Below are positions 23,964 to 36,620 of a stretch of DNA of 64,000 nt, piece after piece. The translations under genes and the position numbers were made by a program. The stretch is from Adiantum capillus-veneris (taxonomy: Eukaryota > Streptophyta > Polypodiopsida > Polypodiales > Pteridaceae), in contig CM043950.1 in the NCBI GenBank assembly GCA_014529385.2, positions 79,108,343 through 79,172,342 of the forward strand. Reading direction: 5' to 3'. The notes under the pieces are model-generated. The model ran no database searches. It saw only the letters and a program-made list of their open reading frames with translations, and was not told the origin of the DNA. The stretch's first letter is position 1; every line of letters starts with the position of its first letter.

Positions 23964-25320
23964 CCTATTCAAGAATTTCCCCATCACGCTACTGATTTCC
24001 ACACTACTGCTACTGGCACTTCCATGGGTCGACATAGAATTGATGCACCAGCGTGTCTGCTTCTTTCTTCACGCACTCATCGACCCTCTTCGTGACACAC
24101 GTCGTGTTGGCCTACCATATGCCCACACCATCCCATCTTCGCACCCTGCACGGCCCATCAATCTTGCCGATGCTATCGGCTCCATCACGATTAAGTCGAC
24201 GGTGACATCGTTTGCTCTGTCCTTCATGCACTCTTTGATCTTTGTGTGGCTCAAATGTCGATCCACATGGCCCCATCACCCTTGAGGTGCATGGCGCATC
24301 GGCTCCGTTGGTTCTATCGGCCTTGATCGACTCCATCACGGTGTAGTCGACGATGTTATCATCTACTTCGTGCTTTAAGCACACATTCACCTGTCCACCC
24401 CTATCAGCCCGATCCATCCCATCATCAAAGACTTGCATGGATGACCCTTCTATTGTCCTCCCTTGATGAAGTCGGCCCCGCCGGTGCAACTGACCTCCAT
24501 GAGCCCTGTCACGTTGTCATTGGTAATGACGTCCTCTGCTTCGTGCTTCACGTACCTGTCAACCCTCATCCACATACTCAGAGCATCAACCCAACGGTCG
24601 GTCTACACCGTTCTATCAACGCGTCCATGTCCTTGGTTATATTCTGTCCAAGTAGTTGACCACATCATGTTGGAGTTGCTAGTGGCTCCATTAAGCACCT
24701 CTCAGCCCTCATACGTGCGCTTCGCTCCTTGTCGCATCATGAGCCATCCCATCAGTGTATCGCGTGTCGTCGATGGACGTGTCATTTGCGCCCTCGGCCA
24801 TTGCATCCTCTCATAGAGACCTTCTCTTTCGACCTTCCCCCAACAAGGGGGTTTCCTCCGTTTGGGAGCCCGTGGGTCATGGTTCTTGGGGGGTTGGTTG
24901 ACCCGTTATGGATTGTGTACAGCTCTAAGATAGTGGTGCTCGGTTGAGATGGGAACGGGAACGGGGTGAACCGTGGAGCGAAGGATTGTGAGGTGAGGCG
25001 ACGAATTCCCTACACACCTCTTGTGATGTTGGGATGCAATCCCCCCCCCCCCCTTAGGTGAGTGTCAAGGCTAACTTCCACCAACATGCTTGGCTACTTT
25101 GAGCCCGTTTTTAGGTCTCATGGGGCTCAACGCGCTCCGGGTGACCGACGGGGCTCGATAGGCGATGAGTGATGGTGGACCGTGTCTAGGGGAGAGGCAT
25201 TGACTACGATAAGCTCTCGTCCGGGCCGCAGTGTGTGATCAAGGAGCACGCGAATGTTTTTTTGCCGCGAGCTACGTGCAGCCTGTATCGATACGGAAGG
25301 TCTCGGACACGTGTGCATAA
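23964..25320. other. GC-rich DNA with degenerate repeats of about 155 bp and a C13 run
   Basis: Around 24170-24250, 24320-24400 and 24480-24570 there are three diverged copies of a segment with GGCTCCATCACG, TAGTCGACG and CTTCGTGCTT phrases. ORFs on both strands run through it but show no family resemblance. A 13-base C run is at 25041-25053. No gene is supported. Confidence 0.4.
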
Positions 25321-26454
25321 GTAAACCAAAAGCTATTTAAAAACATTTTTCTTTTTGTGATCCAATGATATTTTAAATAAATAGAATTTTTTATTAATTT
25401 ACACTTTATATTTTTTTTTCAATTACCACGTAAATAATTAGATTGAAATATCTTGATTTTTAATTTATTATATTATTTTAAAAATAAAAATAAAAATGAC
25501 ATGGCTATTGAAGTGGCCATGCGGTATGACTGACATGGTCATCCATGTGGCAAGCTGATGTGGATGATTGATGACATGGAATGCATAGGTGGAAAGATGA
25601 GGTGATGGATGGGATCCCCTCATTTTCCATGTCATATGATGACGTGTCAGACTGGTGATATGTAATGATTAGGTGGAAAAAAAGGACCTGATGAGTTGGC
25701 AAGGTGGCGATGTGGCATGCTTGGTGGCTCTTGAGGTGGTGAGTGGTGTGGAAAGCCATGCAAGAAATACTTACATGCAGTGGCATGCCAAGTGTCAGAA
25801 TTTCTAGGTTTGGTATTTACCAAACCTAAGGAGGCACACCTCAAGTGAATGGTGCAAGTGAAAAAAAATAAAACAATGACAATGTGTCTTTCCTTACTCC
25901 AATAGAGTCAAATTTTTTTCTATGAGGACCTTCACTAAGAGTTATAACATATATGAAAATCAAAATGAGTGGCAATGCAAATTATTTATTAGATTTAAAA
26001 AAAAACTATATTAAGGTTCTCTAAGCATTCTTTGTTATTGTCCAAGGTAGATCTCTAAAAAATGGACCGTTGAAGTTTAATTTTTTTTGCATGGTCACAT
26101 TCCTTGGGTCTTAATCTATCAAATGACCATTGGATCTTGCAAAATAAGTTCTACATCATTAGATATCTGGTGTAAAAAAATTAGGTTTTTGTAAATAGAA
26201 ATTCTAACAAAGAAAAAGGAATATTAAATATGAAAAGACCCAAAAAATTAGAAGTTATAACTATGTGTTTTGTGTGGCTACCAAATCTTGCCTCTTCAAA
26301 GTAAGTGCACGCAAGTCAAATGTACATACGAATGGAAAAAAAGAGGTTGTTTCATGGTTGTGTTGGTGGGGGCAACTGCTCAAATTGGGTACACCTTATC
26401 ATGCATACAACCTGAACCATCTTGAGAAGAGAAAATTAGCGTTACCTAGAAGTT
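25321..26454. other. AT-rich DNA without recognisable genes
   Basis: Strongly AT-rich from 25321 to about 25490, then a G-rich plus strand with irregular GATG/GACATGG repeats to 25750. Short ORFs here have no recognisable domain. Confidence 0.5.
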
Positions 26455-26654
26455 AAAGGTGTAACTTGTAGTTGACAATTTATCACCTTCCTTTATTGTT
26501 TTAAGGTGAGGACAGCTCTTTCTTTTTGTTGGGGAGTTTGTAAGGGCCTTCTCCTAACCCTTATGTAATGCCAACACATCTAAGCCACCAACTTAAAAGA
26601 TGAAAAAGAAAAAGAAAATAATAGAAAGAAAAAAATGCTCGAGAAAAATTTGGG

Positions 26655-26806
26655 TTCAATCTAAGCACCAAAGAATACTCACAAGATATTTTTGGCATTT
26701 GCCATGGGAACATGGATATAACCAATCTAAGCACCAATCTAAGCACCAAAGAATACTCACAAGATATTTTTGGCATATGCCATGGGAACATGGATATAAC
26801 CAACGC
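26655..26806. repeat. Tandem duplication of about 80 bp
   Basis: Two copies of a segment with CAAAGAATACTCACAAGATA and CATGGGAACATGGATATAACC, separated by an extra CAATCTAAGCAC. It lies inside the LTR-like repeat. Confidence 0.85.
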
Positions 26807-27031
26807 ATAGGAAATTAGCTTTTCATTTTGAGAAAATTAGCGTAAAGGAAAATATAAAATAAGGTGAAAGGAAAAGAAAAAGATAAAGGAGAAAAGGAGA
26901 AGATAAGGATAAGGTGAGTAAGTAACTTGTTGAGAAAGTTTTGATAAGTAGAATAAATTATAAGAAAGACAAGATATTAAGATAAGGAAGATAAGCTATA
27001 AAGATAAGTGAAAGAACTTGTAAAAAATGTG

Positions 27032-27040
27032 TATAAAAAG
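27032..27040 (+). promoter_or_regulatory. TATA box candidate in LTR-like repeat
   Basis: TATAAAAAG near the end of copy 2 of the dispersed repeat, pointing toward the PPR array about 200 bp downstream. Position within an LTR-like unit supports it; activity is unknown. Confidence 0.45.
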
Positions 27041-27239
27041 AGGGTCTCTTCTCAATTTTACCTAGATTATCAAAGAGAAATTTTGGAAACCCCGAAAGGA
27101 GAGACAGTCTAGTTGGTTGGTTTTCATTGGACATAGAAGTTGAAAAACGATGGTGCTGAAATAATAAGAAATTGAAAAAGGTACAAAAGATATAAAAAAC
27201 GTTCCAAAAGGCAGCAAAAGCAGAGGGAGAAGAGAGAAT

Positions 27240-30200
27240 TGCACGAGCATGGCCAAAAAGCTCCAAGCTTGCAGGATACGCACAATATTAGGAGCAGGGC
27301 AGGGCGAGAAATCTCTACACTATTTTTAGCGAACAAATGCAAAGCCAGGGCCTCTCTCTTGCAACTCCTGATGCAATCATATACGGGTGAAGCTTGGAGG
27401 CATGTGGCTTTATGCTACACTGTTTTTGGCGGATGCAAAGTGAGGATCTCTATCCAGATGGAATCACCTACACGTGCATCTTGAAGGCATGTGGCTCTAT
27501 GCATGATGCTCATAAGCTTCAAAATTCAATGTTGTGCTTGGCAATCCTTTGGTCCATATGTATTCCAATGTGGTGCACTTTAGAGAGCATAAAAGTGCTT
27601 GAGGGTTTTCTTGTCCGGATGTCGTCTCTTGGAGTGCATTGATTGTGGGATACACAACAAGTAGATCCAAAAATATATAGGCTATTTCGAACAAATGCGC
27701 GCACAGCTAGGTCCTCTCTCCTGATGCAATCACATATGCGTGTAGCTCTTGATGAAATCACATACGGGTGCATCTTAAAGGCATGTGGCTTTACGCAAGA
27801 TGCTGATATGGGCATAAAAAATCACACTGATAATGTTAGTCAGGGGTTGTTGAAAATGATGTCGTGCTTGGCAATGTCTTGGTTGACATTTTTGGTAAAT
27901 TTAGTACAATATAAAGAGCACCAAAACTTGTCAAAACGGTTCCTACCCAGAGTATGGACTCTTGGAATGCAGTGATTGTAGGATTTGTCCCACAAGGGCA
28001 GGGCTAAAAAACTCTAGTCTATTTTCAGCAGATGTGAAGCGATGGCCTCTCTCTTTATTGCAGGATTGTCTCCAGACGCAATCACCTACGTGTGCATCTG
28101 AAAGGCATGTGCATTGTGTACACAAGATGCTGATATGGAAACACAAATTCTTGATGATATTGTTAGTCGGAGGCTACTAAAAGGAGATTTCGTGCTCGCC
28201 ACTACCTTGGTCACTGTATATGCCAAATGTGGTGCACTTGAGAAAGCACAAATAGTGCTAGAGGAGCTTTTTGTTCGGGACAATATCTCTTGGAATGCAT
28301 TGTTGTTTCAAAAGACGTTTGTGATTTTCTAGGCCTTGGTTGAAGGCATGTGGCTCTATGCATGATGCTGATATGAGCTTAAAAATCCAATGTCGTGCTT
28401 GGAAATCCCTTGGGCGATATGTATGCCAAATGTGGTGCACTTCAAAGAGCACAAAAGCGCTTGAGGAGTTTCTTGTCCGGATGTCGACTCTTGGAGTGCA
28501 TTGATTGTGGGATACACAACAAGAGTAGGGCAAAAAATCTCTAGGCTAACTCAAAGAGGTGCAAAGCTAGGGCCTCTCTCCTGATGCAATCAAATATACG
28601 TGTAGCTCCTGATACTAGTACGGGCATAAAAATTCACATTGATATTGTTAGTAAGGGGTTGTTGAAAATGATGTTGTGCTTGGCAATGCTTTGGTTGACA
28701 TTTTTGGTAAATTTAGTACAGTTCAAAGAGGACCATAACTTCTCAAAAAGCTTCCTACCTGGACTGTGGACTCTTGGAATGTAGTGATTATAGGATTTGT
28801 CCCACAAGGGTAGGGCTAAAAAACCCTGGTCTATTTTCAGCAGATGCAAAGCGATGGCCTCTCTCTTAATTGCAGGGTTGTCTCCAGATGCAATCACCTA
28901 CGCATCCATATGAAAGGCATGCACATTGTACGCAAGATGCTAATATGGACACACAAATTCACGATGATATTTTTAGTTTGAGCCTACTCAAAAGAGATGT
29001 CGTGCTTGGCACTACCCTGATCACTGTGTATGCCAAATGTGGTGCACTTGAGAAAGCTCAAATAGTGCTTGAGGAGATTTTTGTTCGGAACAACGTCTCT
29101 TGGAATGCACTGTTGTTTCAAAAAACTTTTGTGATTTGCTAGACCTTGGTTGATATGTATGCCAAGTGTGGTACACTTCAAAAAACAACACAAAAAGTGC
29201 TTGAGGAGCTTTTTATCCGAAATGTTTTCTCTTGGAGTGCATTGATGCGTGTAACAAGAGTAGGCCAAAAAGCTCGAGTCTATTTTTAGTTGATGCAAAG
29301 CAAGGTCCTCTCTCTATATGCAATCACATATGCGTGCATCTTAGCCTTCTATACCAAGGCACTAGGATTCATGTTGATATTCACGATAGTGGGTAGCTTG
29401 AAACAAATGCATACTTGGAAAAATGTTGGTCAGTATGTATGTCATGTGTTTTTAGTGTGCAACAAGTCTTTGAAAGGCTTACTCTATGGGACATCGTCCT
29501 CCGGAGCGCATTGATTGAAGGATTTGCTCAAGAGAGATGCAATCACCTATGCATGCATCTTGAAGGCATGTGGCTCTACACAAGATGTTGATATGCGCTT
29601 AAATATTGGCTATGATATTGTTAGCCGAGGGATGTTGCAAAAATTGCCGTGCTTGGCAATGCCTTTCTCCACACACACACACACACACATTTTCTCTCAT
29701 AGCACCCCCAAGCAAGCATCAATAAAGGCTAGACAAGCAAAAATGTAGAGCAAGAGATGGAGTCTTTCTTCCGTGAGCTCACTTAAAGACTATTCTAAGG
29801 AGAAATTATGTACCAAGGCACTAGCATTCCTGCTGATATTTGTGATAGTGGTTACTTGAAAATAATGCATACTTGGGGAAAATGTTGGTCACTATGTATG
29901 TCAAGTGCGGTGCACCTATCAAGTCTTTGACAAGGTTAGTGTGCGGGATGTCATCTTGTGGAACGCACTGATCGCAGGATATGCCCAGACAAGGCTAAAA
30001 AGATGTGGGATTTATTCAGCTGGTGTATAGCAAGGGCCTATCTCCAAATGCAATCACCTACACGTGCATCTTAATAGCAGGCACATTGTGGCTCTACGCA
30101 AGATGCTGATATAGACACAAAAATTCACGATGATATTGCTGAAAAGGGTTGTTGTGCCAATCTATTTTCAGCAGAGGGCCTCTCTCCAGATGAAAACACC

Positions 30201-32230
30201 TACGTATGAATTCATGTGGTTCTACAAGATGCTGATGCGAAGCGAGGGCCTCTGTCCATATGCAATCACCTACACATGCGAAGCAGAGGGTCTCTCTCAA
30301 GATGCAAACACTTATGTAAAAAATCATGTGGCTCTGCAAGATGCTGATGCAAAGCGAGGGCCTCTGTCCATATGCAATCACCTACGCATGCATCTTGAAG
30401 GAATGTGACTATACTCAAGATGTTGATATGGGCTTAAAAATTTACTATGATATTATTAGTGAGGGGCTGATGCAAAAGATTGTTGTGCTTGGCAATGACT
30501 TGGTCGATATGTATGCCAAATGTGGTGCGCTTTGTAAAGCACAAAAAGGTTTTAGGACCTTTCATCCAGAATGTCATCTCTTGGAGTGCATTGATTCTGG
30601 GATATGCACAACAAACGTAGGGCCAGAGAGCTCCAGGTTAATTTCAGCGGACGGTTGATGCAAAGCGAGGACTTCTCTCCAGGTGCAATCTTATAGGCAA
30701 TCATATACGCGTGCATCTCAAAGGCATGTGGCTCTATGCAAGATACTGATATGGGCATAAAAAGTCTTGTTGATGTTGCTACTCAGGGGCTGTTGAAAAA
30801 GGGTATCGCGCTTGACAATGCCTTGGTTGACATGTTTGCTAAATGTGGTTCCCTTAAGAGAGCACAAAAAGTGCTCAAGGAGATTTTTGTTTGAAGTGTG
30901 GACTCTTCAAATGCAATGATTGAAGGATTTGCCACACAGGGGTAGGGCCAAAAACCTGCAATCTGTTTTCAGCAGATGCGAAGCAAGGGCCTCTCTCCAA
31001 ATGCAATCACTTACGTATGCATCTTGAAAGCATGTGGCTCTACACAAGATGCTGATGTGGGCACAAAAATTTACAATTGTATTGTTAGTTAGAGGCGAGT
31101 GAAAAAAAAATGTCGTACTTTCCCTCTGGGGTTCACTATGTGTAAAACTACCATATTTCCTGCGTCCAAGACATGTTTGTAAAACCCCTTCTCTGAGAGT
31201 TTTGTTAAGAATATAGTGTACTCTTTTCTTTGAAAATCTATAAGTTTTTATTAAATTTCAAAAAAATAATGCCCTTCTATGTATATATTTTTGTAAGTTT
31301 CAAGAACTTTAAATATCCTTCTGTTGAACTCATGTGTTAGGTTACATTTTGATTATGTGACCTCCCTTGGGCACTGCCTTGGTCGATATGTATGCCAAGC
31401 ATTGATTGTGGGATATGCACAACAAGAGCAGGGCTAGAAATCTCTAGGCTCTTTTCAGCGGCGGATGCAAAGTGAGGGCCTTTGTCCATATGAAATGACC
31501 TACGCGTGCATCTTGAAGCCGATATGGGCTTCAAAATTCACTCTATAATGCTAGTCTTGGGTTGTTGCAAAAAAATGTCATGCTTCACAATGCCTTGGTT
31601 GATATGTACACCAAATCTGGTGTACTTTACACAAAGTGCTCGAGGACATTCCTATCTGGAATGTCGTCTCATGGAGTGCAATGATTATGGGATATGCGCA
31701 ACGGAAGCATGTTGAAGGCATGCGGCTCTAAACAAGATGATGATATGTGCATAAAAATTCACATTGATATTGTTAGTTAGGGAATGTTGAAAAAAATATC
31801 GTTCTTGGCATTGCCTTAGTTGATATGTATGCCAAATTTGGTGCACTTTAGGAAGCATAGAAAGTGCTTGAGGAGCTTTCTGTTCGGAACATCCTCTCTT
31901 GGACTGTATGGATTACAAGATATGCACAACAGGACCGGGTCAAAAATCTTTACACTATTTTTAGCTGATGCAAATCAAGGGCCTCTCTCTTGATGCAATC
32001 ACGCACGTGTGCCTCTTGATGCAAATCAAGGGCCTCTCTCTTGATGCAATCACGCACGTGTGCCTCTTGAAAGCATGTGTCTCGATGCAATGTTGATATG
32101 GACATAAAAATAGATGAAAGATGTCGTGATTGGCAATGCCTTAATTGACATGTTTGCTAAATGTGGTGTAGTTTAGAGAGCACCATAACTTCTCAAAAAG
32201 CTTTGCATCCAAATCTAGAATGCACCAACT
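27240..32230 (+). pseudogene. Degenerate PPR (pentatricopeptide repeat) array, about 16-18 units
   Basis: PPR proteins bind organelle RNA through helical repeats. The recurring plus-strand cycle is AITYACILKACGST-QDAD, then a VVLGNALVDMYAKCGAL stretch, then a VSWNALI stretch, as in PLS-class plant PPRs. Starts of the ITYxCILKACG segment are visible near 27466, 27758, 28080, 28340, 28890, 29323, 29540, 30050, 30378, 30700, 31005, 31490 and 31995, with fragments between. The best pieces are at 28114-28332, 28870-29142 and 30326-30658. Stops and frameshifts occur in nearly every unit, and no single frame spans more than about 110 codons. A CA microsatellite sits at about 29668-29690. No DYW or E domain is seen. 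It is either one very long decayed gene or accumulated duplications; the repeat wording suggests a fern or lycophyte. Confidence 0.88.
31967..32068. repeat. Perfect 51-bp tandem duplication within the PPR array
   Basis: Two copies of a 51-bp unit beginning GATGCAAATCAAGGGCCTCT. Near identity of the copies means the duplication is much younger than the decayed PPR units around it. Confidence 0.9.
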
Positions 32231-33400
32231 GCAAGATTTCCCCATAGGGACAGTTTTAGTTAGGATTTGTTCCACAAGGGCGATGCCAGAAACCTCTAGG
32301 CTATTTTCAACAAATTTGAATTGAGGACTCTTGGAGAAAGATGTGTTGCTTGGGTGTGTTTTGATCGATATGTATGCCAGATGGGGTGCCCCAAAGACTG
32401 TGAGTTTTTATATGTGTATGTGTGTGAACTTATGGATAGACAATCCTGCAGATTCAACCTAACCTAAGACCACAAACATGAAAAGTAATGATAGGCATGA
32501 TAGAAAAACTGAATGTGACAGTCGACATGTTGGCAGAAGTTGTAGAAGGGATGATGATGACACATCACATATTGGTGGGAAGGTGATGCAACAATGCAAG
32601 GTAGGTCTAGCAACTGATCCATCCAACATGTGCTTCAATGTAGACGACCAATAGCAAAGGTACACTTATATTTTGTGTTTTGATTTCCTTTATGTGATCT
32701 CAAAAGTTCTTAGATTACATCTTGTATACATTATAGCAATGAATTTATATCATTTTTATTGAAAAGATTTCAGATGAAGGTGGAAAAGACTTGTTATGCC
32801 CAACAAAGGGACATACGAACAATACACCAACACATGGAAACGTGGAATGATACATGTCTTTATAAAACATTCGTAATGAGATATTCCTTGTATAATTATA
32901 ATATTTTTACAATAAAAAGTCCCTCCAACACCGGAGGAGAAGCATAAGTCCCCCTTCAACACTGGAGGGGATAAAAGTGGCGGAGGAAGGGTACGTTCCC
33001 TACGGTATCGTTATAAATGCGGAGAATGGTGCCAGCTCCAAACCATACGTATGTATGCTTTTTTTTTTCTTTTTACGGGCACAAGCATCACAAATGCACG
33101 AAATGCATCTCATTTCCTTTTTATTATAGTATGAAAATGTTTACATCCATAATCTTTTCATGCAAAATCTCATTTGTGATGCGAGGTCATAGAGTTTTTG
33201 GCGAAATCTTCCAAGAGAGATGTTATGGAGCCATCATCACAAGCTATGCCATGTGATAAAATCCAGCTTACTATCACTTTTTTACTTCTTACCATTTACC
33301 ATATAAATGGTGAAGCAATCAAGGAAAACTAGTTCACTTCTTTTCTTCATTTTCTCAAGGTGCAAACCTGAGAGTAAGCTTGAGAAAGCCATAGCCAAAT

Positions 33401-33432
<32 letters not shown>

Positions 33433-33623
33433 TCTCTCCAAGAGAAGCCATCACGAAAACCCTAATCAAGTTTGTTAAAACTTGATCTTCTTCTTCACAC
33501 TACACTCTCCCTCTCATCTCTCCTAATTCTCAAGCTTGCCATCGCTTGAATTTCTTTTTCCTCTTATCATTCTCTCATTCAAGTGGCTAGATTGGGGGTC
33601 TTCAAGCAAAGTGAAGAGCCAAC
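32231..33623. other. No recognisable gene; CA microsatellite
   Basis: Holds the last PPR scraps (to about 32400), a short imperfect duplication of a CAACAC-GGAGG motif near 32920-32975, and a (CA)n tract at about 33408-33432. Short ORFs show no family features. Confidence 0.55.
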
Positions 33624-33765
33624 TGTTGATATGTAGAGAGAAAGAGAGAGGACGAGACAAGAGACACACCATATACTCTCCCAAAGATTGATTCATATTA
33701 AGGACAAGATACAAATATATAGGTGAGACCAATTTGAGTAGAGTGAGCCATATATAGCTCCAACA
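33624..33765 (-). repeat. 3' LTR of copia element
   Basis: 142 bp, TGTTGATATG...CTCCAACA on the plus strand, matching the ends of 45412-45616. The polypurine tract lies at 33766-33778 on the minus strand. Confidence 0.92.
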
Positions 33766-33970
33766 TCCCCACTTAAAGAAAGGTCTCTAGCTTTGGATGA
33801 AAAAACCCTTGGGGAGTGCAAGGGAAAAACCCAAGTCCCTATACAATGTGAAAATATGAACCAACGATGATGATGCGAAAGTGAAGTGTGGATCTATGTA
33901 CAAATATTCAAGTGACTCAGAGATCAAAGTGTGCAATGTGGAGTGTGCATAGTGCATGGTACCTAAAAGA

Positions 33971-35342
33971 CTACAATGTCATATGTACAAAGCTATTACA
34001 ATAGCAAAGAAGATAATCTAGAAAGAGTGAGGCCGAAGCAACTCCAAGCTTCGAGCGCAAGAGGATGAAACATGACTCGTTGAGGCCTTTGGTCAAAATT
34101 TCTGCAATCATGTGGTCACTTGGACAGTGTTCAACCATAATGGTTCCTTTGCGTACTTCATACCTGACATAATGATAATGGACAACAATGTTCTTTGACT
34201 TATTATGTTGAACATAGTCTTTTGCAAGACTAATAGCACTTTGGTTGTCACACCGCAAGGGTGTTCTAGAAAGAGGAGAGTGACCAATATCAACCAGCAT
34301 TTATCAAAGCCAAATCAACTCACGAGCTGCAAGTGATGCCGCAACATATTCTGACTCAGTCGTAGAAACTGCAACACAACGTTGTTTCTTGCTGGTCCAA
34401 GAAACAATACAACCATTTATAAAGAAGCAATTTCCACTAGTAGATCGCATGGATAAATGTGAGCTTGCCCAGTCTGCATCTGTGTAACCCAAAAGAGAAA
34501 GAGATTGCATAGAATCCGATGTGAGTTGTCGTCGATAGACTAAACCAAAATCTGCAGTGCCTTTCAAGTATTTCAACACACGCTTTGCAGCAGACCAATG
34601 CTTAAGAGAAGGACATGCAAGATGTTGTCCAAGATAATTAGCAGCAAACAGAATATCAGGTTGATTTGTGACAAGTTGACCGCCATTGTCAGAAGTGTTC
34701 TTCGTAGAGCTCGCAAGACAAGGTGTGTTAGCTGAATGTGAAGATTCCATACCAAATTTTTGAATAGTATCTGCAATAAACTTTGACTGTCGAAGGAATA
34801 AAATACCTTTTTTATGGTTCCGTTGGATTTGAATGCCAAGACACAAGTGAATCTCTCCAAGATCCACCATATCAAATGCAGAAGACAATAACTTTTTCAC
34901 TTGTTGAAGAAATCCCAAATCATTGGAAACAAGGATGGTATCATCCACATAAAGAGCAAGAATCACAAAACTGCTACCTTAGCGTTTTATGTATAAGTTG
35001 GGGTCTGAAGAGCAAGAGATGAATCCTTTAGAGGTGAGAAAAAGATCAAATTTTGTATACCAGGCTCGCGAAGCTTGTTTGAGACCATATAGTGCCTTAT
35101 GGAATTGAGCAACAAGGTCTTCTTTACCTGGAATAACAGACCCTTCTGGTTGTTCCATATAAATTTCCTCTTCCAAGTCATCATTAAGAAAAGCAGTTTG
35201 CACATCCATTTGATGAGCTTCTAAATCAAATTGAACATCAAATGCCAATAAAACTTGAACACTTGTAATGCAAACAACTGGTGAAAAAGTATCTTGATAA
35301 TCAACACCAGCTACTTGGGAGTAACTTTTTGCAACTAAACGT
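33971..35342 (-). pseudogene. Copia reverse transcriptase (C-terminal part) and RNase H
   Basis: Reads from SYSQVAGVDYQDTFSPVVC through MDVQTAFLNDDLEEEIYM and the catalytic LALYVDDTILV, then RNase H with GYTDADWASS and TTESEYVAASLAARELIWL, ending at DHMIAEILTKGLNES. These are hallmark motifs of plant copia RT_2 and RNase H. A TAA at 34979-34981, stops near 34304 and frame changes break it. Its N-terminal start is at 41882-42321, on the other side of the hAT insertion. Confidence 0.92.
35335..35342. repeat. hAT target-site duplication, left copy
   Basis: CTAAACGT, identical to 41874-41881. Removing the hAT and one copy restores a continuous copia RT reading frame across the junction. Confidence 0.95.
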
Positions 35343-35450
35343 TAGGGATTTTAATTACACAATGACGCATTTTGTTAAATGTTAATTATTTTTGTTATTA
35401 TCACTATTTTTTTCATGTTAAAACATATCTAATGTCATGACCTACGAAAA

Positions 35451-35560
35451 CCGGTAGAAAACGTAGAACCGGCGGGGCAACCAACAATCCCGGCGGGCTT
35501 ATGAAGAAGCCCGGCGGCCCGACGGGCATAGCAAGAATCCCGCCGGCCCCGTCATGTACC
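35451..35560. promoter_or_regulatory. Left GC-rich subterminal motif cluster of the hAT element
   Basis: Several GGCGGG/CCCGGCGG units about 110-200 bp inside the left end. A matching cluster (CCCGGCGGG twice) lies at 41706-41745 near the right end. Subterminal short motifs bind transposase in known hAT elements; that role here is inferred. Confidence 0.5.
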
Positions 35561-35714
35561 CTCTCCATATTTGGCGGATCTATATAACCCTATAGTAGAC
35601 ATCACATCACATCACCGCTTTCTCTAAATTTGGTCATCCTTTAAAATTTAGAAGAAAAACTAAAGGTAAAAAAATGAATAGTCTTTAAAAAAAATTAAAA
35701 CTTAATGTAACTCT

Positions 35715-36470
35715 GATCATGGATCATTAGTTCTTTTTTGGACTGAACTGATTCTTGAAAGGAGGTAGAAAGGTGAAACTTTGGGTCGGTATCTCTACAT
35801 TTGGGATGGACTAATCTCATGTTTGGTTCACCGTTATATTTGCTAAATTGATTTCTATATTGATTAGAACTTCTATCATGGGTCATTAGTTCTTTTTTGG
35901 ACTGAACTGATTCTTGAAAAGAGATAGAAAGGTGAATCTTTGGGTCGATATCTCTACTTTTGGGATGGACTGATCACATGTTTGATTCACCGTTGTATTT
36001 GCTTGCTATTCCGATTAGAGCTTCAATCATGGGTCATTAGTTCTTTTTTGGATTGGACTGATTCATGAAAAGAGGTAGAAAGGTGAATCTTTGGGTCGAT
36101 ATCTCTACTTTTGGGATGGACTGATCACATGTTTGATTCACCGCCGCTGTATAAATGCTTGCTATTCCGATTAGAGCTCCAATCATGGGTCATTAGTTCT
36201 TTTTTGGACTGGACTGATTCATGAAAGGAGGTAGGAAGGTGAATCTTTGGGTCGATATCTCTACTTTTGGGATGGACTGATCACATGTTTGATTCACCGC
36301 TATATTTGCTTGCTATTTCGATTAGAGCTCCAATCATGGGTCATTAGTTCTTTTTTGGACTGGACTGATTCATGAAAGGGATAGGAAGGTGAATCTTTGG
36401 GTCGATTATCTCTACTTTTGGGATGGACTGATCACACATTTGATTCACCGTTGTATTTGCTTGCTCATGT
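35715..36470. repeat. Left tandem array of the hAT element, about 155 bp x 5
   Basis: Five copies, starting at the CATGGGTCATTAG motif at about 35718, 35878, 36028, 36184 and 36335, spaced 150-160 bp. Each carries GGTGAATCTTTGGGTCGATA and a TGATCACATGTTTGATTCACC-like segment. Confidence 0.92.
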
Positions 36471-36620
36471 TTGAGTAGATTGAGGTTTATTCCCTTCAGG
36501 CTTCACTACTACGCTTGTGTGTGATATTGATTATAACAATAATCTTTGGTTTGAATAATACTTGAAAGAAGAGATAGCATACTGAGATATGTTTATTAGT
36601 ATTGCAGGAATCCAATAAGT

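Larger units (their letters stand above)
26455..27060 (+). repeat. Dispersed LTR-like repeat, copy 2
   Basis: Inverted relative to 12690-13372 and similar over most of its length. A candidate TG start is at 26460. It carries a TATA box (27032-27040) in the orientation expected of an LTR promoter. No retroelement coding sequence follows; decayed PPR repeats do. Confidence 0.6.

Noticed and set aside
24112-24816. Overlapping ORFs on both strands in GC-rich DNA
   Set aside because: Low stop density from GC content; no family resemblance, and frames do not agree between the internal repeats.
27062-27342. Hydrophobic minus-strand ORFs suggesting a membrane protein
   Set aside because: They lie antisense to the LTR-like leader and PPR start; composition of A-rich plus strand gives Phe/Leu-rich frames.
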